Numbered from the stretch's first letter, positions 1 to 9,126 are shown. The stretch: 64,000 bases of DNA from Ruegeria sediminis (GCF_005938215.1 NZ_VCPD01000002.1:744001-808000); one strand, 5' to 3'. Made by a program: numbers and translations. The notes: a model not told the origin generated them from the sequence alone.

Positions 1-614
1 TCATCGACGGGGCGCTAGCGACCTTTGCCTGTGCCCGCCACAGGCTGGTCGATGCCGGGGACCACCTGATCCTGATCGGGCGCGTCCTGCGGCACGAAGT
101 GATCGAGGGCAAGCCGCTGGGCTTTTTCAACGGCGCCTATTTCGACCTTGGACTGGAAAACAGGCTGGCCGACGCGGCGACCAAGGATGCGAACGGTGTC
201 ATCGCGGCCGTCCTGGCCGATGGCGAGCGGATCCTGCTGGAGGAGGCGCCGGACGGCACCCTCGCGGTTCCCAAGGCACCGCTGGGCGACAACACGGTCG
301 CAGGTTTCGTGCGGTACATGGACGGTCGCGGCCTCGCTCCCCGGCTCGACCACCTGTACGCCGTTTTCCAGAACAGTCAGACCGGCGCGCATTCGATCGT
401 CTATCACGGAACGGTCAGCGGTGCCGCGCCCGAGGGCATGCGCTATCACGACCTTGCCGCGCTGCCGCTGGAACAAGTCGCCAGCAGCACCGAACGCTCG
501 ATGCTGGCGCGATATCAGCGGGAATATCGCCATGGCAGTTTTGGCATCTACCACGGCACCGAGAGCAGCGGCGTCGTCCATTCGATTTCCGATCACACCG
601 AATACACCGTCTGA
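1..614 (+). CDS. Flavin reductase domain protein, 5' truncated by window edge
   Basis: The open frame enters from the left edge in frame 3 and stops at 614. The first visible ~45 residues resemble the end of a flavin-reductase-like FMN-binding barrel (a run like LILIGRVLRHEVIEGKPLGF followed by FFNGAYFDL). About 150 further residues form an extra C-terminal domain that looks loosely Nudix-like (VIAAVLADGERILLEEAPDG). Such proteins usually reduce FMN/FAD with NAD(P)H for a partner monooxygenase, but the partner is outside the window. A DUF1185 gene follows 13 bases downstream with its own Shine-Dalgarno, so the two are probably co-transcribed. The 5' end and the true start are not visible. Confidence 0.7.
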   Translation, partial: IDGALATFACARHRLVDAGDHLILIGRVLRHEVIEGKPLGFFNGAYFDLGLENRLADAATKDANGVIAAVLADGERILLEEAPDGTLAVPKAPLGDNTVAGFVRYMDGRGLAPRLDHLYAVFQNSQTGAHSIVYHGTVSGAAPEGMRYHDLAALPLEQVASSTERSMLARYQREYRHGSFGIYHGTESSGVVHSISDHTEYTV

Positions 615-627
615 CAGGAGAACCCAG

Positions 628-1251
628 ATGCTTCCGGAACTGAGAAAAGTGGTCACGTTTGACGAGGATATCCACACCGAGGGCGGCCGGGCCGCCGACC
701 CGGTCCTGCGCATGATCGGGGTCGCGGCGGTGGTGGCCAACCCCTGGGCCGGGCGCGGCTTTGTCGAGGATCTCTCGCCCGAGATCCGCCGCATGGCGCC
801 GGTTCTGGGCAAACTCCTGACCGACCGTCTGATCGCTCTGGCCGGATCGGGCGAGGCGATCGAGGCCTATGGCAAGGCTTGCATCTCGGGAACGAATTGT
901 GAGGTCGAGCATGCTTCGGCGCTGATCCACACGCTGAAGTTCGGCAATTTCTATCGTGAGGCGGTGGGTGCGAAAAGCTATCTCGGTTTTACCAACACGC
1001 GGGGACCCGCAAATACGCAAATCCAGATCCCGCTGATGGACAAGCACGATACCGGCCGCAGGTCGCATTATCTGACGGTGCAATTCTCGGTCTATGACGC
1101 ACCCGCCAGTAACGAGCTGGTGGTCGCGCTGGGGGCCGCAACACGCGGACGACCGCATCACCGCATCGGGGACAGATACTCCGATCTGGCCGAACTAGGC
1201 CGGGATGTTCAGGACCCCGCCGCCGTAGGAACCGGAGGAAAGCAATCCTAG
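628..1251 (+). CDS. Amino acid synthesis family protein (DUF1185)
   Basis: This 207-residue protein matches the DUF1185 'amino acid synthesis' family over its whole length, including the N-terminal VVTFDEDIHTEGGR and the AVVANPWAGRG and SGTNCEVEHASALIHTLKFG blocks. The biochemical role is not established. The family often sits beside flavin-dependent oxygenases and reductases, as here. The ATG at 628 is chosen because AGGAG lies just before it (616-620); an upstream in-frame extension to 148 only overlaps the flavin reductase gene and is not believed. The gene ends shortly before a decayed IS6 element. Confidence 0.8.
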   Translation: MLPELRKVVTFDEDIHTEGGRAADPVLRMIGVAAVVANPWAGRGFVEDLSPEIRRMAPVLGKLLTDRLIALAGSGEAIEAYGKACISGTNCEVEHASALIHTLKFGNFYREAVGAKSYLGFTNTRGPANTQIQIPLMDKHDTGRRSHYLTVQFSVYDAPASNELVVALGAATRGRPHHRIGDRYSDLAELGRDVQDPAAVGTGGKQS

Positions 1252-1407
1252 CTTCATGGGGCGGCTTGTCTGACGTCGGCACCCAACCTTCCAGAAAGGG
1301 CCGGGGTGACCCCATCAATGGGGGCCCCGATCCCAGCAGCGGTTCTGTTAGACGGGTGCTGCCGGACTAATGCGAACCAGTCTCTGCAAGGACAGTATTG
1401 CTGCCCC

Positions 1408-2112
1408 TTATGCCGCGCAGAGACCGCACCACTCGGCGAGAGCCGCGGCGCGGTTTTGCTTGAAGTTGGCTCGGGAGGTGAGGCTGCGCTCCTGATTGAG
1501 TTAATTGCAGACGGAAGCATGAACGGAGGCGAATTTCTGCAAACTTCGCGTGCGCCTAAATCGCTGCATCTCCAGTTCTCGTCGTCGGAATGGCAGGTGC
1601 AAATTCTCGGTCCTGCTGTTTTAACAGCGCCCTGTTTCCTGCCGATCCGCTGTACCGATTTCCTTCAGAGCAGCGCCGTACGAGCGCAAACGATCGGTAA
1701 CAATCGTCTCAGGCCGTCCGTGCTTTCTCATTGCCTTCCTTAAGTATTTCAACGCCGCCTTCTTGTCCCGGGTCTTTGTCACAAAGCTCTCCAAGACCTC
1801 ACTTTCGTGATCTACGGCCCGCCACAAATAGTGACGTTCCCCATTGATTTTCACGAACACCTCGTCGAGATGCCATCGCCATTGGCTCGACTGCATCATC
1901 ATCACGCGACGTTTTCGGATTTCGGACGCAAGCATCGGACCAAACCGATGCCACCAGAACCGGACGGTTTCGTGGCTCACGTCGATGCCCCGTTCATGGA
2001 GAAGATCCTCGACGTTTCGCAAAGAGAGCGGAAATCGGATGTACAGCATTACTGCCAAGCGGATGATTTCCGGGCTGGTTTTGAAGTAGCGAAACGGCGA
2101 TCGCTTGGTCAT
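1408..2112 (-). pseudogene. IS6-family transposase, inactivated by two stop codons
   Basis: The reading frame from the ATG at 2112 gives the IS6/IS26-type transposase: the N-terminal zinc-finger/HTH region (FRYFKTSPEIIRLAVMLYIR) and the DDE domain starting WRWHLDEVFVKINGERHYLW, with the second Asp in TDRLRSYGAAL. Compared with the copies near 38.5 and 60 kb, the frame is interrupted by TAA at 1621-1623 and TAA at 1501-1503, and a Trp before the first stop has become Cys. Beyond the stops the homologous frame continues to a TAA at 1408-1410, so it is a point-mutated relic. Terminal sequence like that of the other copies runs to about 2172. Confidence 0.85.
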
Positions 2113-2238
2113 GGGCGGAAGCTACAAAACCGCTCTCCCCGCCTCAAGCCGGTTTGCTTTGACAGCGCCCCGCCAGCGGCTTTTCTTGTTTTTCTCTAGC
2201 GAAAATCTCTTGCGCTCTTGAAAGATACTTGCCGCGTG

Positions 2239-3207
2239 TCAGGCGAGGGACATGACACGCTCCAGCGTCCAGAAGGCGGCGATGCTGCCTATGGCAGCCC
2301 CGGCGACCAGCCCGCCGGCGCGTTCCGGAAGCTGCACGAGGCGAGCCAGAACGGCGCTGCCTTGGATCAAGGCAAACAATACAAGGATCTGACCGATCTC
2401 GACTCCGAGATTGAACCCGAGCAGCGCAGAAATCCGCGCCGTGTTCGGCAGGCCGATCTCGCCCAGGACACTGGCAAAACCCAAGCCGTGAACCAAGCCG
2501 ACCCCGGCAAGCAGCGCGGTATGGCGCCGGCCGAGCCGACGACCCAGCACCACGTCGCGGGCGAGGAAGACAACCGACAGGGCGATCACCGCCTCCATTG
2601 GACCGGCCGGGACCCGCAGGATGTCGAACGCAGCCAGACACAAGGTCAGTGAATGCCCGGTGGTAAAGGCCGTTGCCAAGCGCACCAGCGTCCACCCGCT
2701 GGCCAGCAGCGCCAGACAGACAAGCAGGGCGATGTGATCCAGTCCGATCAGGATGTGCTGGATCCCCAGGGACGTATATCCGACAAGCGCGGTCCAGAAG
2801 GATGGGGGGTGGCCCCCGGCCCCAGTCAAGGACAACCGTATGCCGTCCGGGCCGGCTTGAATCAATTTGCTGGTGGCCTGCCCGCCGGGTTCGAGCCGCG
2901 TCACCATCGCGGCCTGCAAGGCCCATGGCAGCAGAACATCTGTCGACTCGCCGAGGCCGGGGCACGCGATGATCCAGCGAACGCGTTGATTGCCGCCCGG
3001 TGCATCGCGAGCGATTGCGTGGCTGGACGTGCAGGCGGGCGCGACCACCGGGTCTGTGGCTTGGACCGTGGCAGAGAGCTTGGCACTCAACGACATGTCT
3101 CCGGTTTCGGTCCGCGTCAGTTCAACCTGCGCCAGCCCCAGGTCATGGGCGGACAGAGGGGCGGCCAGAAGCGCTAGGCACGCCACAAGAAAGAAGAGCG
3201 GCCTCAC
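2239..3207 (-). CDS. HupE/UreJ-family membrane protein
   Basis: The 322-residue protein has a signal peptide (MRPLFFLVACLALLAAPLSA), a ~110-residue periplasmic domain and then a C-terminal HupE/UreJ-like membrane domain of about six segments. His-containing motifs typical of the family are HILIGLDHIALL, TTGHSLTL and HGLGFASVLGEIG. HupE and UreJ proteins are linked to nickel or cobalt uptake, but the subgroup with a large periplasmic domain has no proven substrate. The GTG start at 3207 overlaps the TGA of the upstream parvulin gene, so translation is probably coupled. It is the last gene of the minus-strand operon that begins at the porin gene; a dead IS6 copy lies downstream. Confidence 0.8.
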   Translation of the reverse strand: MRPLFFLVACLALLAAPLSAHDLGLAQVELTRTETGDMSLSAKLSATVQATDPVVAPACTSSHAIARDAPGGNQRVRWIIACPGLGESTDVLLPWALQAAMVTRLEPGGQATSKLIQAGPDGIRLSLTGAGGHPPSFWTALVGYTSLGIQHILIGLDHIALLVCLALLASGWTLVRLATAFTTGHSLTLCLAAFDILRVPAGPMEAVIALSVVFLARDVVLGRRLGRRHTALLAGVGLVHGLGFASVLGEIGLPNTARISALLGFNLGVEIGQILVLFALIQGSAVLARLVQLPERAGGLVAGAAIGSIAAFWTLERVMSLA

Positions 3208-4106
3208 GGTTGGCGTCCCGGCCGGACCGTGCCAAGTACCAGTTCGGAGACATTCCGAACGTCGTCCGGCGGCGTATCTGCCAGATCGACGCGATAGTGT
3301 TGCCGCATGTCGGCCAGTTGCGCGTCATAGGTCTGTCTTCGATAGGCGGCTTCCCAATCCTCGCGCAATCGGCGCTGCAATTCGCGATCCGGCAGGGGTT
3401 TGGGATCGTGGAAAGCAATGATACGCAACACGTGCCACCCGCGGGCCGATCGGACCGGACCGGCCCAGGTGCCGGGTTCCAATCTGTTAAGGCTCTGCAC
3501 GAAGTCATGGCCCAGCAGGGTCAGTAGCTGCGAAATCGTATACTCTTCCAGTTGCTGGCCAAGCCAGAACCGGTCGCCCGCGCCGTCCGGAACGGCAGCA
3601 CCATCGGTCAGGTCAAGGAGCAATTGCCGTGCCGGTTCGGGGTCCGCCATGAAAAACACATGCTCGAAACTGATCGTGCGCGGATAGAGATAGCGATCCG
3701 GCCGTTCCGCTCGCAGGCGTTCGAGATCTTCGCGCGTCGGGTCCGGCGCGCGTTTCGCCATCAGGAAATGCATCTGGTCGATCATGCGTTTGCGGGTAAT
3801 CGGATCGTGCATGTAGAGGCCCAGCTTGACCGCTTCTCGCACCAGCACCTCCTGGTCGGCAAGATTCTGGAAGATCTGCTGGCGTTCCTCCTGCGTCAGG
3901 TCGCGGCCCAGCATGGCTGCGCGGTTGTCGATCAGCAGTTCGACGGAGTCGGGAGAGAGTACGATCGTTTCCTGCTCGGGCTCGCCGATCATGGCGTCAA
4001 AGCCAAAGATCGCAAGCGCCATCATCGTGAAACCGACCAGAGGTTCGCGCGACAGGTGCCGGAGCATGCCTGCCACATTCGCCTTTCTCACCCCGGCTGG
4101 CGTCAT
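3204..4106 (-). CDS. Parvulin-type peptidyl-prolyl isomerase
   Basis: A 300-residue protein with one N-terminal membrane anchor (VGFTMMALAIFGFDAMIG) followed by a SurA/PpiD-like helical region and a parvulin-like domain (SFEHVFFMADPEPARQLLLD, then GPVRSARGWHVLRI). Proteins of this layout assist folding of exported proteins in the periplasm. The ATG at 4106 overlaps the TGA of the exported ureohydrolase gene; an in-frame extension to 4286 only overlaps that gene. Its 3' end overlaps the HupE start. Position suggests a dedicated chaperone for the exported enzyme, the porin or the permease, which is an inference. Confidence 0.8.
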   Translation of the reverse strand: MTPAGVRKANVAGMLRHLSREPLVGFTMMALAIFGFDAMIGEPEQETIVLSPDSVELLIDNRAAMLGRDLTQEERQQIFQNLADQEVLVREAVKLGLYMHDPITRKRMIDQMHFLMAKRAPDPTREDLERLRAERPDRYLYPRTISFEHVFFMADPEPARQLLLDLTDGAAVPDGAGDRFWLGQQLEEYTISQLLTLLGHDFVQSLNRLEPGTWAGPVRSARGWHVLRIIAFHDPKPLPDRELQRRLREDWEAAYRRQTYDAQLADMRQHYRVDLADTPPDDVRNVSELVLGTVRPGRQP

Positions 4107-5359
4107 TGATCGTCGTCCAGAATCTCGGGGTTGATGTAGTCGTCCGGGAAACCCCGTTTCTTCATCGCCAACCCGTTCAGGCACTGGCGAAGCACGGCCT
4201 TGGAGTTCAAGATGGTGGTATAGCCCGGATCCCGCTCGGGGCGCAGTTCGACAATCTCCATTCCGACAAGATTCAGCTCGTGGCACATGCGGCGGATCGC
4301 CGGCAACACCTCGCGCATGTACATGCCGCCCGGTTCCGGGGTCGAGGTGCCGGGGATGAACGCCGGGTCGACCACATCGATGTCAAACGAAAGGAAGACA
4401 GGTTTGCCGTTGGCCTTGGCCTGTTGAAGGATGGTTTCGAGCGTCGGACCCCATCCGTTGCGGTCGATCTCGATCTGCATGTGATAGCGCAGACCCTGTT
4501 CGCGATTCCAGGCGACACCGCTTAGATCAGTGGAGTTCGGACCGCGCAGGCCGATCTGCACGACGTCGTTGCCGGTGATGAGGCCGTCCTCGATCAGTCG
4601 CCGCACCGGGTTTCCGTGGGTGTTGAACACGCCAAAGCCCACCGGCGCCTGGTCCGCATGGGCGTCGAAATGGATGATTTGAAGGTTGCCTTTACCGTAG
4701 ATGTCCGTCAGCCCTGCGGCATCGGGATACATCAGCGCGTGCCCGCCGCCGATGATGATCGGGATCGTGCGCCGACCATCCTCCAGTTCTACGCCCGCGA
4801 CTTCGGCTACGAAATTCCGAACCTCGGGGATTGAGGCTTCCATGCTCAGCGGATGCACCGGTGCATCACCGTAGTCGACAACGTTCAACTCGTCCAACGC
4901 GGCCAGCCCGCTATCCAACTCGGGCATGTGCAGGCCCCAGTTGTGATAGATCTCGGACTTCATCGGCGCACGCATTTCCATCGGTCCGTAGGACTGCACG
5001 CGCATGCCGTTGTACATCTCGGCGCCAAAGATCGCGACCTCCACCTGACCGGCCTTGAGGTCCTCGGGCGTCAACGCCACCGGCAGGTGGAAAAAGGTCG
5101 GAATGCCGACCCAAGGGAACCCGCCAACATAGCGCTGGACGTTGATCGGACCGGGTTCGCGGCCCTCTTGCAGATCGTCGCGCATCTTCTTCCAGAGATC
5201 GTAGGTCGGGTCGTGTCGGTTGAGACGGATCAGGGGCTCTTCCCCCTCCCGGATCGGGGCCATTTCATCTTCTTCGTCAACCGAAACGATCTGCGCCGCG
5301 GCGGCAAGAGGCATCAGCGCGGCCAAAGCGACGCTTGCCAGAAATGTCTTTGGGGTCAT
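4103..5359 (-). CDS. Exported ureohydrolase (arginase/agmatinase superfamily)
   Basis: The 418-residue protein carries the ureohydrolase metal-binding set: H207 in IIIGGGHALMYPD, D232/H234/D236 in HFDAHAD and D326/D328 in SFDIDVVDPAF, followed by a VELRPERD segment. These ligate two metal ions (Mn, or Ni in some relatives) that hydrolyse guanidino compounds to urea. Two things are odd. The usual GGDH is GGGH, and the protein has a clear Sec signal peptide (TFLASVALAALMPLAAAAQ), whereas arginases and agmatinases are normally cytoplasmic. Start: ATG 5359 with GGAGGG upstream; an ATG seven codons earlier is less likely. Substrate (agmatine, arginine, guanidinobutyrate, guanidine) cannot be decided from sequence. 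Confidence 0.85.
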   Translation of the reverse strand: MTPKTFLASVALAALMPLAAAAQIVSVDEEDEMAPIREGEEPLIRLNRHDPTYDLWKKMRDDLQEGREPGPINVQRYVGGFPWVGIPTFFHLPVALTPEDLKAGQVEVAIFGAEMYNGMRVQSYGPMEMRAPMKSEIYHNWGLHMPELDSGLAALDELNVVDYGDAPVHPLSMEASIPEVRNFVAEVAGVELEDGRRTIPIIIGGGHALMYPDAAGLTDIYGKGNLQIIHFDAHADQAPVGFGVFNTHGNPVRRLIEDGLITGNDVVQIGLRGPNSTDLSGVAWNREQGLRYHMQIEIDRNGWGPTLETILQQAKANGKPVFLSFDIDVVDPAFIPGTSTPEPGGMYMREVLPAIRRMCHELNLVGMEIVELRPERDPGYTTILNSKAVLRQCLNGLAMKKRGFPDDYINPEILDDDQ

Positions 5360-5402
5360 GTCGTCCCTCCTATTGGTCAAGCTTTTTCGGGAGAAAGGTA
5401 AA

Positions 5403-5768
5403 TCAGTAGTACTGGACCAGTTCAGCGGTCACCTCATCGACGATGCCTGCCATTAGGCGGTCGGCATCTGCGGCACAGGCATCCCCAATCTGGTCGGCGA
5501 ATTCGGTCTGGATCTCTTCGACTTCCGCATCGGTGAGGTTCATCTGCAGAAAGTCGATTCCGCGATTGTTGAGCGACACGGCCAGCATCAGGCCGATCAC
5601 GTCGAGCATCTTGTCCTCGTCGTTGTCGTATTGCGCCACAAGGGTGTTACAGGTCAGATGCAGATAGCCCTGCGCCTCGGCGAGAATGGCCTCGGCCTCG
5701 GCGTCTTGAGCAACGCTTGTGGATGCTGCCGAAAACAGAGCCAGCGAAAGAACAATAGTTCGAAACAT
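5403..5768 (-). CDS. Small secreted hypothetical protein
   Basis: A 121-residue protein with a signal peptide (MFRTIVLSLALFSAASTSVAQ) and a mature helical, strongly acidic part with two cysteines (HLTCNTLVAQYDNDEDKM and QIGDACAADADRLM) that could pair. No known family is recognised. ATG 5768 is preferred over GTG 5771 because of the spacing to AGGAGA. It lies between the glycine-zipper gene and the exported ureohydrolase gene on the same strand and is probably part of the same operon. Confidence 0.6.
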   Translation of the reverse strand: MFRTIVLSLALFSAASTSVAQDAEAEAILAEAQGYLHLTCNTLVAQYDNDEDKMLDVIGLMLAVSLNNRGIDFLQMNLTDAEVEEIQTEFADQIGDACAADADRLMAGIVDEVTAELVQYY

Positions 5769-5779
5769 CACGGTTCTCC

Positions 5780-5992
5780 TCAGCGTTTACGCTTGTTTTT
5801 CTTGACGCCACCAACGATGGCACCTGCCAGCGCTCCGTTACGGGCGCCCTTCTTGCCGCCAACCAATGCGCCGACGCCTGCTCCGATGGCAGCGCCTTTC
5901 AGGGCATCAGTATGTGCGGGAGTAGGTGTAAAACTCACCGCCAGCGCGGTAAGCGCAGCGGATACAAGCAAACGTTGGCCGTATAGGTACAT
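5780..5992 (-). CDS. Small glycine-zipper protein with signal peptide
   Basis: A 70-residue protein with an N-terminal export signal (RLLVSAALTALAVSF), a glycine-zipper stretch (GAAIGAGVGALVGG and GALAGAIVGG) and a very basic tail (KKNKRKR). Glycine zippers of this kind associate with the outer membrane or periplasm in other proteins. It follows the porin gene by 22 bases and precedes the small secreted gene by 11 bases. GAGGT lies upstream of the ATG. The function is unknown. Confidence 0.6.
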   Translation of the reverse strand: MYLYGQRLLVSAALTALAVSFTPTPAHTDALKGAAIGAGVGALVGGKKGARNGALAGAIVGGVKKNKRKR

Positions 5993-6014
5993 TGATTACC
6001 TCTTCATTCTGTAC

Positions 6015-7229
6015 TCAAAGCGCGAGCCGCAGGCGCAGGCCTAGGACGACCTCCGAATTTGCGTTGCTGTTGGCGGGATCGAACACGACCTGAATGTCCG
6101 GCGTGACCTGAAGGTAGGGCGTGACTTGTGCGTTATAGAACATCTCGATGCCTCTCTCGTCGCGCAGGGCGGGGTTGGACGGGTCACCCCACCAACCACC
6201 CAGGCCGAACCTGTCATAGGTGAATCCAAAGGGTTTCTTGATCTGAAACCCCAGAGCTGCCCTGCGCCGGAAATCCCTGAACGTGGTATCCGCGCGTGCG
6301 TATCGGGCAAATCCGCCGAAACGTGCGCCGAAATCCTGGTCCGCGCTGATCGACCAGGTTTCCATCCGGGGCAGAGTATCGTTTGCTTCGTCCAGCGACC
6401 AGGTCAGCCGGTAAATGCCATCGCCCAATCCGGGGATGCCGGGTGTCAGCGCCGCCTCGACCACGTAACCGCGCTTGCCTTCCTTCCAGGCATCAGTGGA
6501 CAGCCCCAGTTCGGTGTCAGGTGCGCGCACGAGGGCCGACACCCGCCACAAGTCGCTCCGGTATTCGCCAAATACACCGAGCCCAAGCAGCGCGGTGTAG
6601 GGCACGACCGGGTTGTTCCCCAGCATGGGCGAGAAGAACATCTCGCTGTCGCCGTTGGCGTAACGGTTGAGGTTGACCAAGGTGCGCAGAGCCAGCTTGC
6701 CCGCTTGCACCCGCCAACGTTCGTCCGGGGAAACATACTCGACTACCAGCATCTGCAGGATCTGGTTGGAGGTGTCCGGCCCGGAATTGCCTCCGTTCAG
6801 GGGGGACAGGATCCCGAGGTCGTTCTGGAACCGACCCGCAGTGCGCCCGCCAAGCGAATTGGCGAACTGACCCCAGATATTGAGCGACACCGTGCCCGGC
6901 GAGAACCGAAAAGCCTCTTGTCGCGCTATGAGGTTGAGTTCGTTGTCATAAAGCTCGGCCTCCGGACCCCACTGATTGATCAGGCGGTTTTCGATCAGGA
7001 ACGACAGGCCATGGCGCTGCTGGACCCCGGTTTTCCAATCGGCATAGGAGTCGTAGGCCCTGTCGATCAGCCCGATAGACAGGTAGCCATCACGCTCCGA
7101 GGTCGGCTCGAATACGCCCGACATCTCGCCATATTCAAAGCCGACTGTCTCAGCATGAAGGCCGGAAGGCCCGGTCAGAAAGACGATTGTCACCAAACAT
7201 ATCGTCAAATGGCGATTCAAAACGCGCAT
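6015..7229 (-). CDS. OprB-like outer-membrane porin
   Basis: A 404-residue protein with a signal peptide ending at GLHAE and the alternating beta-strand pattern of OprB carbohydrate porins (for example SLNIWGQFANSLGG, YRLTWSLDEAND and GIEMFYNAQVTPYLQVTPDIQ), closing with an aromatic/Leu-rich last strand. OprB proteins form 16-stranded channels for small solutes; the solute here is unknown. It is the first gene of the minus-strand unit porin - glycine-zipper - small secreted - ureohydrolase - parvulin - HupE. A 123-base gap separates it from the divergent winged-helix regulator at 7353, which should hold both promoters. Confidence 0.8.
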   Translation of the reverse strand: MRVLNRHLTICLVTIVFLTGPSGLHAETVGFEYGEMSGVFEPTSERDGYLSIGLIDRAYDSYADWKTGVQQRHGLSFLIENRLINQWGPEAELYDNELNLIARQEAFRFSPGTVSLNIWGQFANSLGGRTAGRFQNDLGILSPLNGGNSGPDTSNQILQMLVVEYVSPDERWRVQAGKLALRTLVNLNRYANGDSEMFFSPMLGNNPVVPYTALLGLGVFGEYRSDLWRVSALVRAPDTELGLSTDAWKEGKRGYVVEAALTPGIPGLGDGIYRLTWSLDEANDTLPRMETWSISADQDFGARFGGFARYARADTTFRDFRRRAALGFQIKKPFGFTYDRFGLGGWWGDPSNPALRDERGIEMFYNAQVTPYLQVTPDIQVVFDPANSNANSEVVLGLRLRLAL

Positions 7230-7352
7230 TCTGCATCGAAACTCACTATGCTCTCAGTCTGATGATAAGATGAGGCCAAAATGCAGGTAAGTTTCCGAGC
7301 GTTACAAGATTGAAGGGAGCATGAGGGAATCCAACAACACCAATGCAGCTAA

Positions 7353-8879
7353 ATGTTGAAATCGCGAGCCGAAATGGCGAATCGTTCTGATACCGGCGAC
7401 AACCAAATCTCGGTTGAGCGCGAACTGACCTTTGTTCTGGGTCATGCCCGCCGCGAGCTGCGTCCGCAGAGCGTTCGCCTGCTGCGCTACCTGGCCGATG
7501 CCGGGGCGACGGGCGCTGTGGACCAGACGTCTATCGCCATCGACGTCTTGGGACGCGGTTCACGATTTCGGGCGGATGTCGATTCCCAAGTCCGGGTGGT
7601 GGTCTCTCGGCTCCGCAAGGACCTGGCCGCGCTTTATGATGGGGTCGGAGCCTTTCGCCCACTGCGCCTGAGCATCCCGAAAGGCCGCTATTGCGTCTCG
7701 GTCTTGCCCAATGACGCCATCGTTCTGGACCGGGACCCTGCTCCGGAGCTGAGGCCGTTTTTTGTCTGGACCGTTTCGACAGAAATGACGCCCGAGGCGA
7801 TGTCTGTCGGGCACCGGATCGACAGGGCACTGGCCGCGCGGTTTGTCCAAGCCCCCCTGGTGCATGACGGCGCGCTCAGGGCGGACCGGATCCCGCCATC
7901 ACCACCGGAAAAGGCGCTGGACGAGGCTCAAAGGTCCGGTGCCCCTTGCCTGGCGCTGGTGGTTGTGCGCGCGCCGGACCAGCCGGTCGTGCTGGAGATA
8001 CATTGCCCGAAGCGCGACCGTGCGCCGATCATCAAGAGCCTTGGCCGCTTGGGCGACGATCTGGGAGTCGACCGGCTGGTGCGGCGCATCGTACTGGCCT
8101 TGACCGACCCGCTCCAAAGCGTGGTGCCCGGGCGCCTTGCGCGTCTTTTCCCAAACTGCCGACTGGCACTGGCCGGGCGCTTTTTGGGTTTCATGGCCAC
8201 GCAAGATCATGCGCGACTGCCGGCCTGTTTCGACGCGTTTGTAAACGCCGCCGGGTCGCGACTGGACTCGCCGCTGATCCGGGCACTGCGGGTCGACACG
8301 ATCCGGTCGAATTACGCCTTTGCGACGGGCCGGGTGGCCTGGTTGCGACCGGATCTCGTCGAGACAGCCGCCCTCGTTTGCGAAAGCGACCCGTACCAGC
8401 CGTATGCGGTCTTGGCGCATGCCTATGCAACAATCGCGACGGGTGCGGATCACCCTCCGGAGCTGCCGTCACGGGATGCCGAGGGTATCAATTGGGAGGG
8501 GTCGCTGGGGGACGATTATGAACTGTATCAATCCCTGAAAATGGCGCCCGAAAGCGGCTCGGACAACGCCGGGTCCGGCCATCCGGGTTCTTTCATGGCG
8601 GACTTGGCGCATATCCTGTCCGCGGTTCAGTCCGGGGATATCGAGCAGGCCGCAGACCAGGCGTTCAAACCGCGGCCGGACGAGAATTTTTGGACCCGTG
8701 TATTTCAGTGTTCGCTGGCGGAGGATCTCGGCGATCGGCACACGTCGCGGCAGATCTGGGCGTGGCTCAGGGCGGAAGTGCCCCGTGTGGAGGATTTCGC
8801 CGGACGGGCCATCGTGACAATGATACCCGACAAGGACCTGCATTCCCGTCTTTTGTACAACCTGGCCAACATCACCTGA
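7353..8879 (+). CDS. Winged-helix (OmpR/PhoB-type) regulator with long C-terminal domain
   Basis: A 508-residue protein. Roughly residues 25-115 look like an OmpR-type winged helix: a core LRPQSVRLLRYLADAGATGAV, then VRVVVSRLRKDLAAL as recognition helix and a wing with PKGRYCVSVLP. No receiver domain precedes it. The remaining ~390 residues are helical and resemble the effector regions of CadC-like or cyclase-associated regulators, without a recognised motif. It is transcribed away from the porin/ureohydrolase operon and is the obvious candidate to control it. ATG 7353 or ATG 7374 could be the start. Confidence 0.65.
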   Translation: MLKSRAEMANRSDTGDNQISVERELTFVLGHARRELRPQSVRLLRYLADAGATGAVDQTSIAIDVLGRGSRFRADVDSQVRVVVSRLRKDLAALYDGVGAFRPLRLSIPKGRYCVSVLPNDAIVLDRDPAPELRPFFVWTVSTEMTPEAMSVGHRIDRALAARFVQAPLVHDGALRADRIPPSPPEKALDEAQRSGAPCLALVVVRAPDQPVVLEIHCPKRDRAPIIKSLGRLGDDLGVDRLVRRIVLALTDPLQSVVPGRLARLFPNCRLALAGRFLGFMATQDHARLPACFDAFVNAAGSRLDSPLIRALRVDTIRSNYAFATGRVAWLRPDLVETAALVCESDPYQPYAVLAHAYATIATGADHPPELPSRDAEGINWEGSLGDDYELYQSLKMAPESGSDNAGSGHPGSFMADLAHILSAVQSGDIEQAADQAFKPRPDENFWTRVFQCSLAEDLGDRHTSRQIWAWLRAEVPRVEDFAGRAIVTMIPDKDLHSRLLYNLANIT

Positions 8880-9126
8880 TCCACCAAGTGTAATTTCTCC
8901 TTGAATGATGCCCTGGGGGCCAGCCGGCTCAAATATCTTGAGAGGGTTTTCGCATTATTCACTTCTGACCCAGCTCCCGGCTCAACGCCGCGGTCGAAGC
9001 TTGCGATCGCTGTATTGCTGCTCGGATGACGTGCGTGGTCGTGGCGCTGCCGTGACGAACTTGTCCCATAGTACTTCCTTCCATTCTCGTGAATGGATCG
9101 CACCATCAAACCGTGGGATCAAACAC

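Noticed and set aside
148-627. Long N-terminal extension of the DUF1185 frame
   Set aside because: It overlaps the flavin reductase gene in another frame, is rich in Arg/Ser in the manner of a shadow frame, and a strong ribosome-binding site marks ATG 628.
2144-2965. 273-codon frame antisense-shifted within the HupE-like gene
   Set aside because: Arg/Gly-rich alternate frame of the HupE gene; its end only reflects the IS6 terminus.
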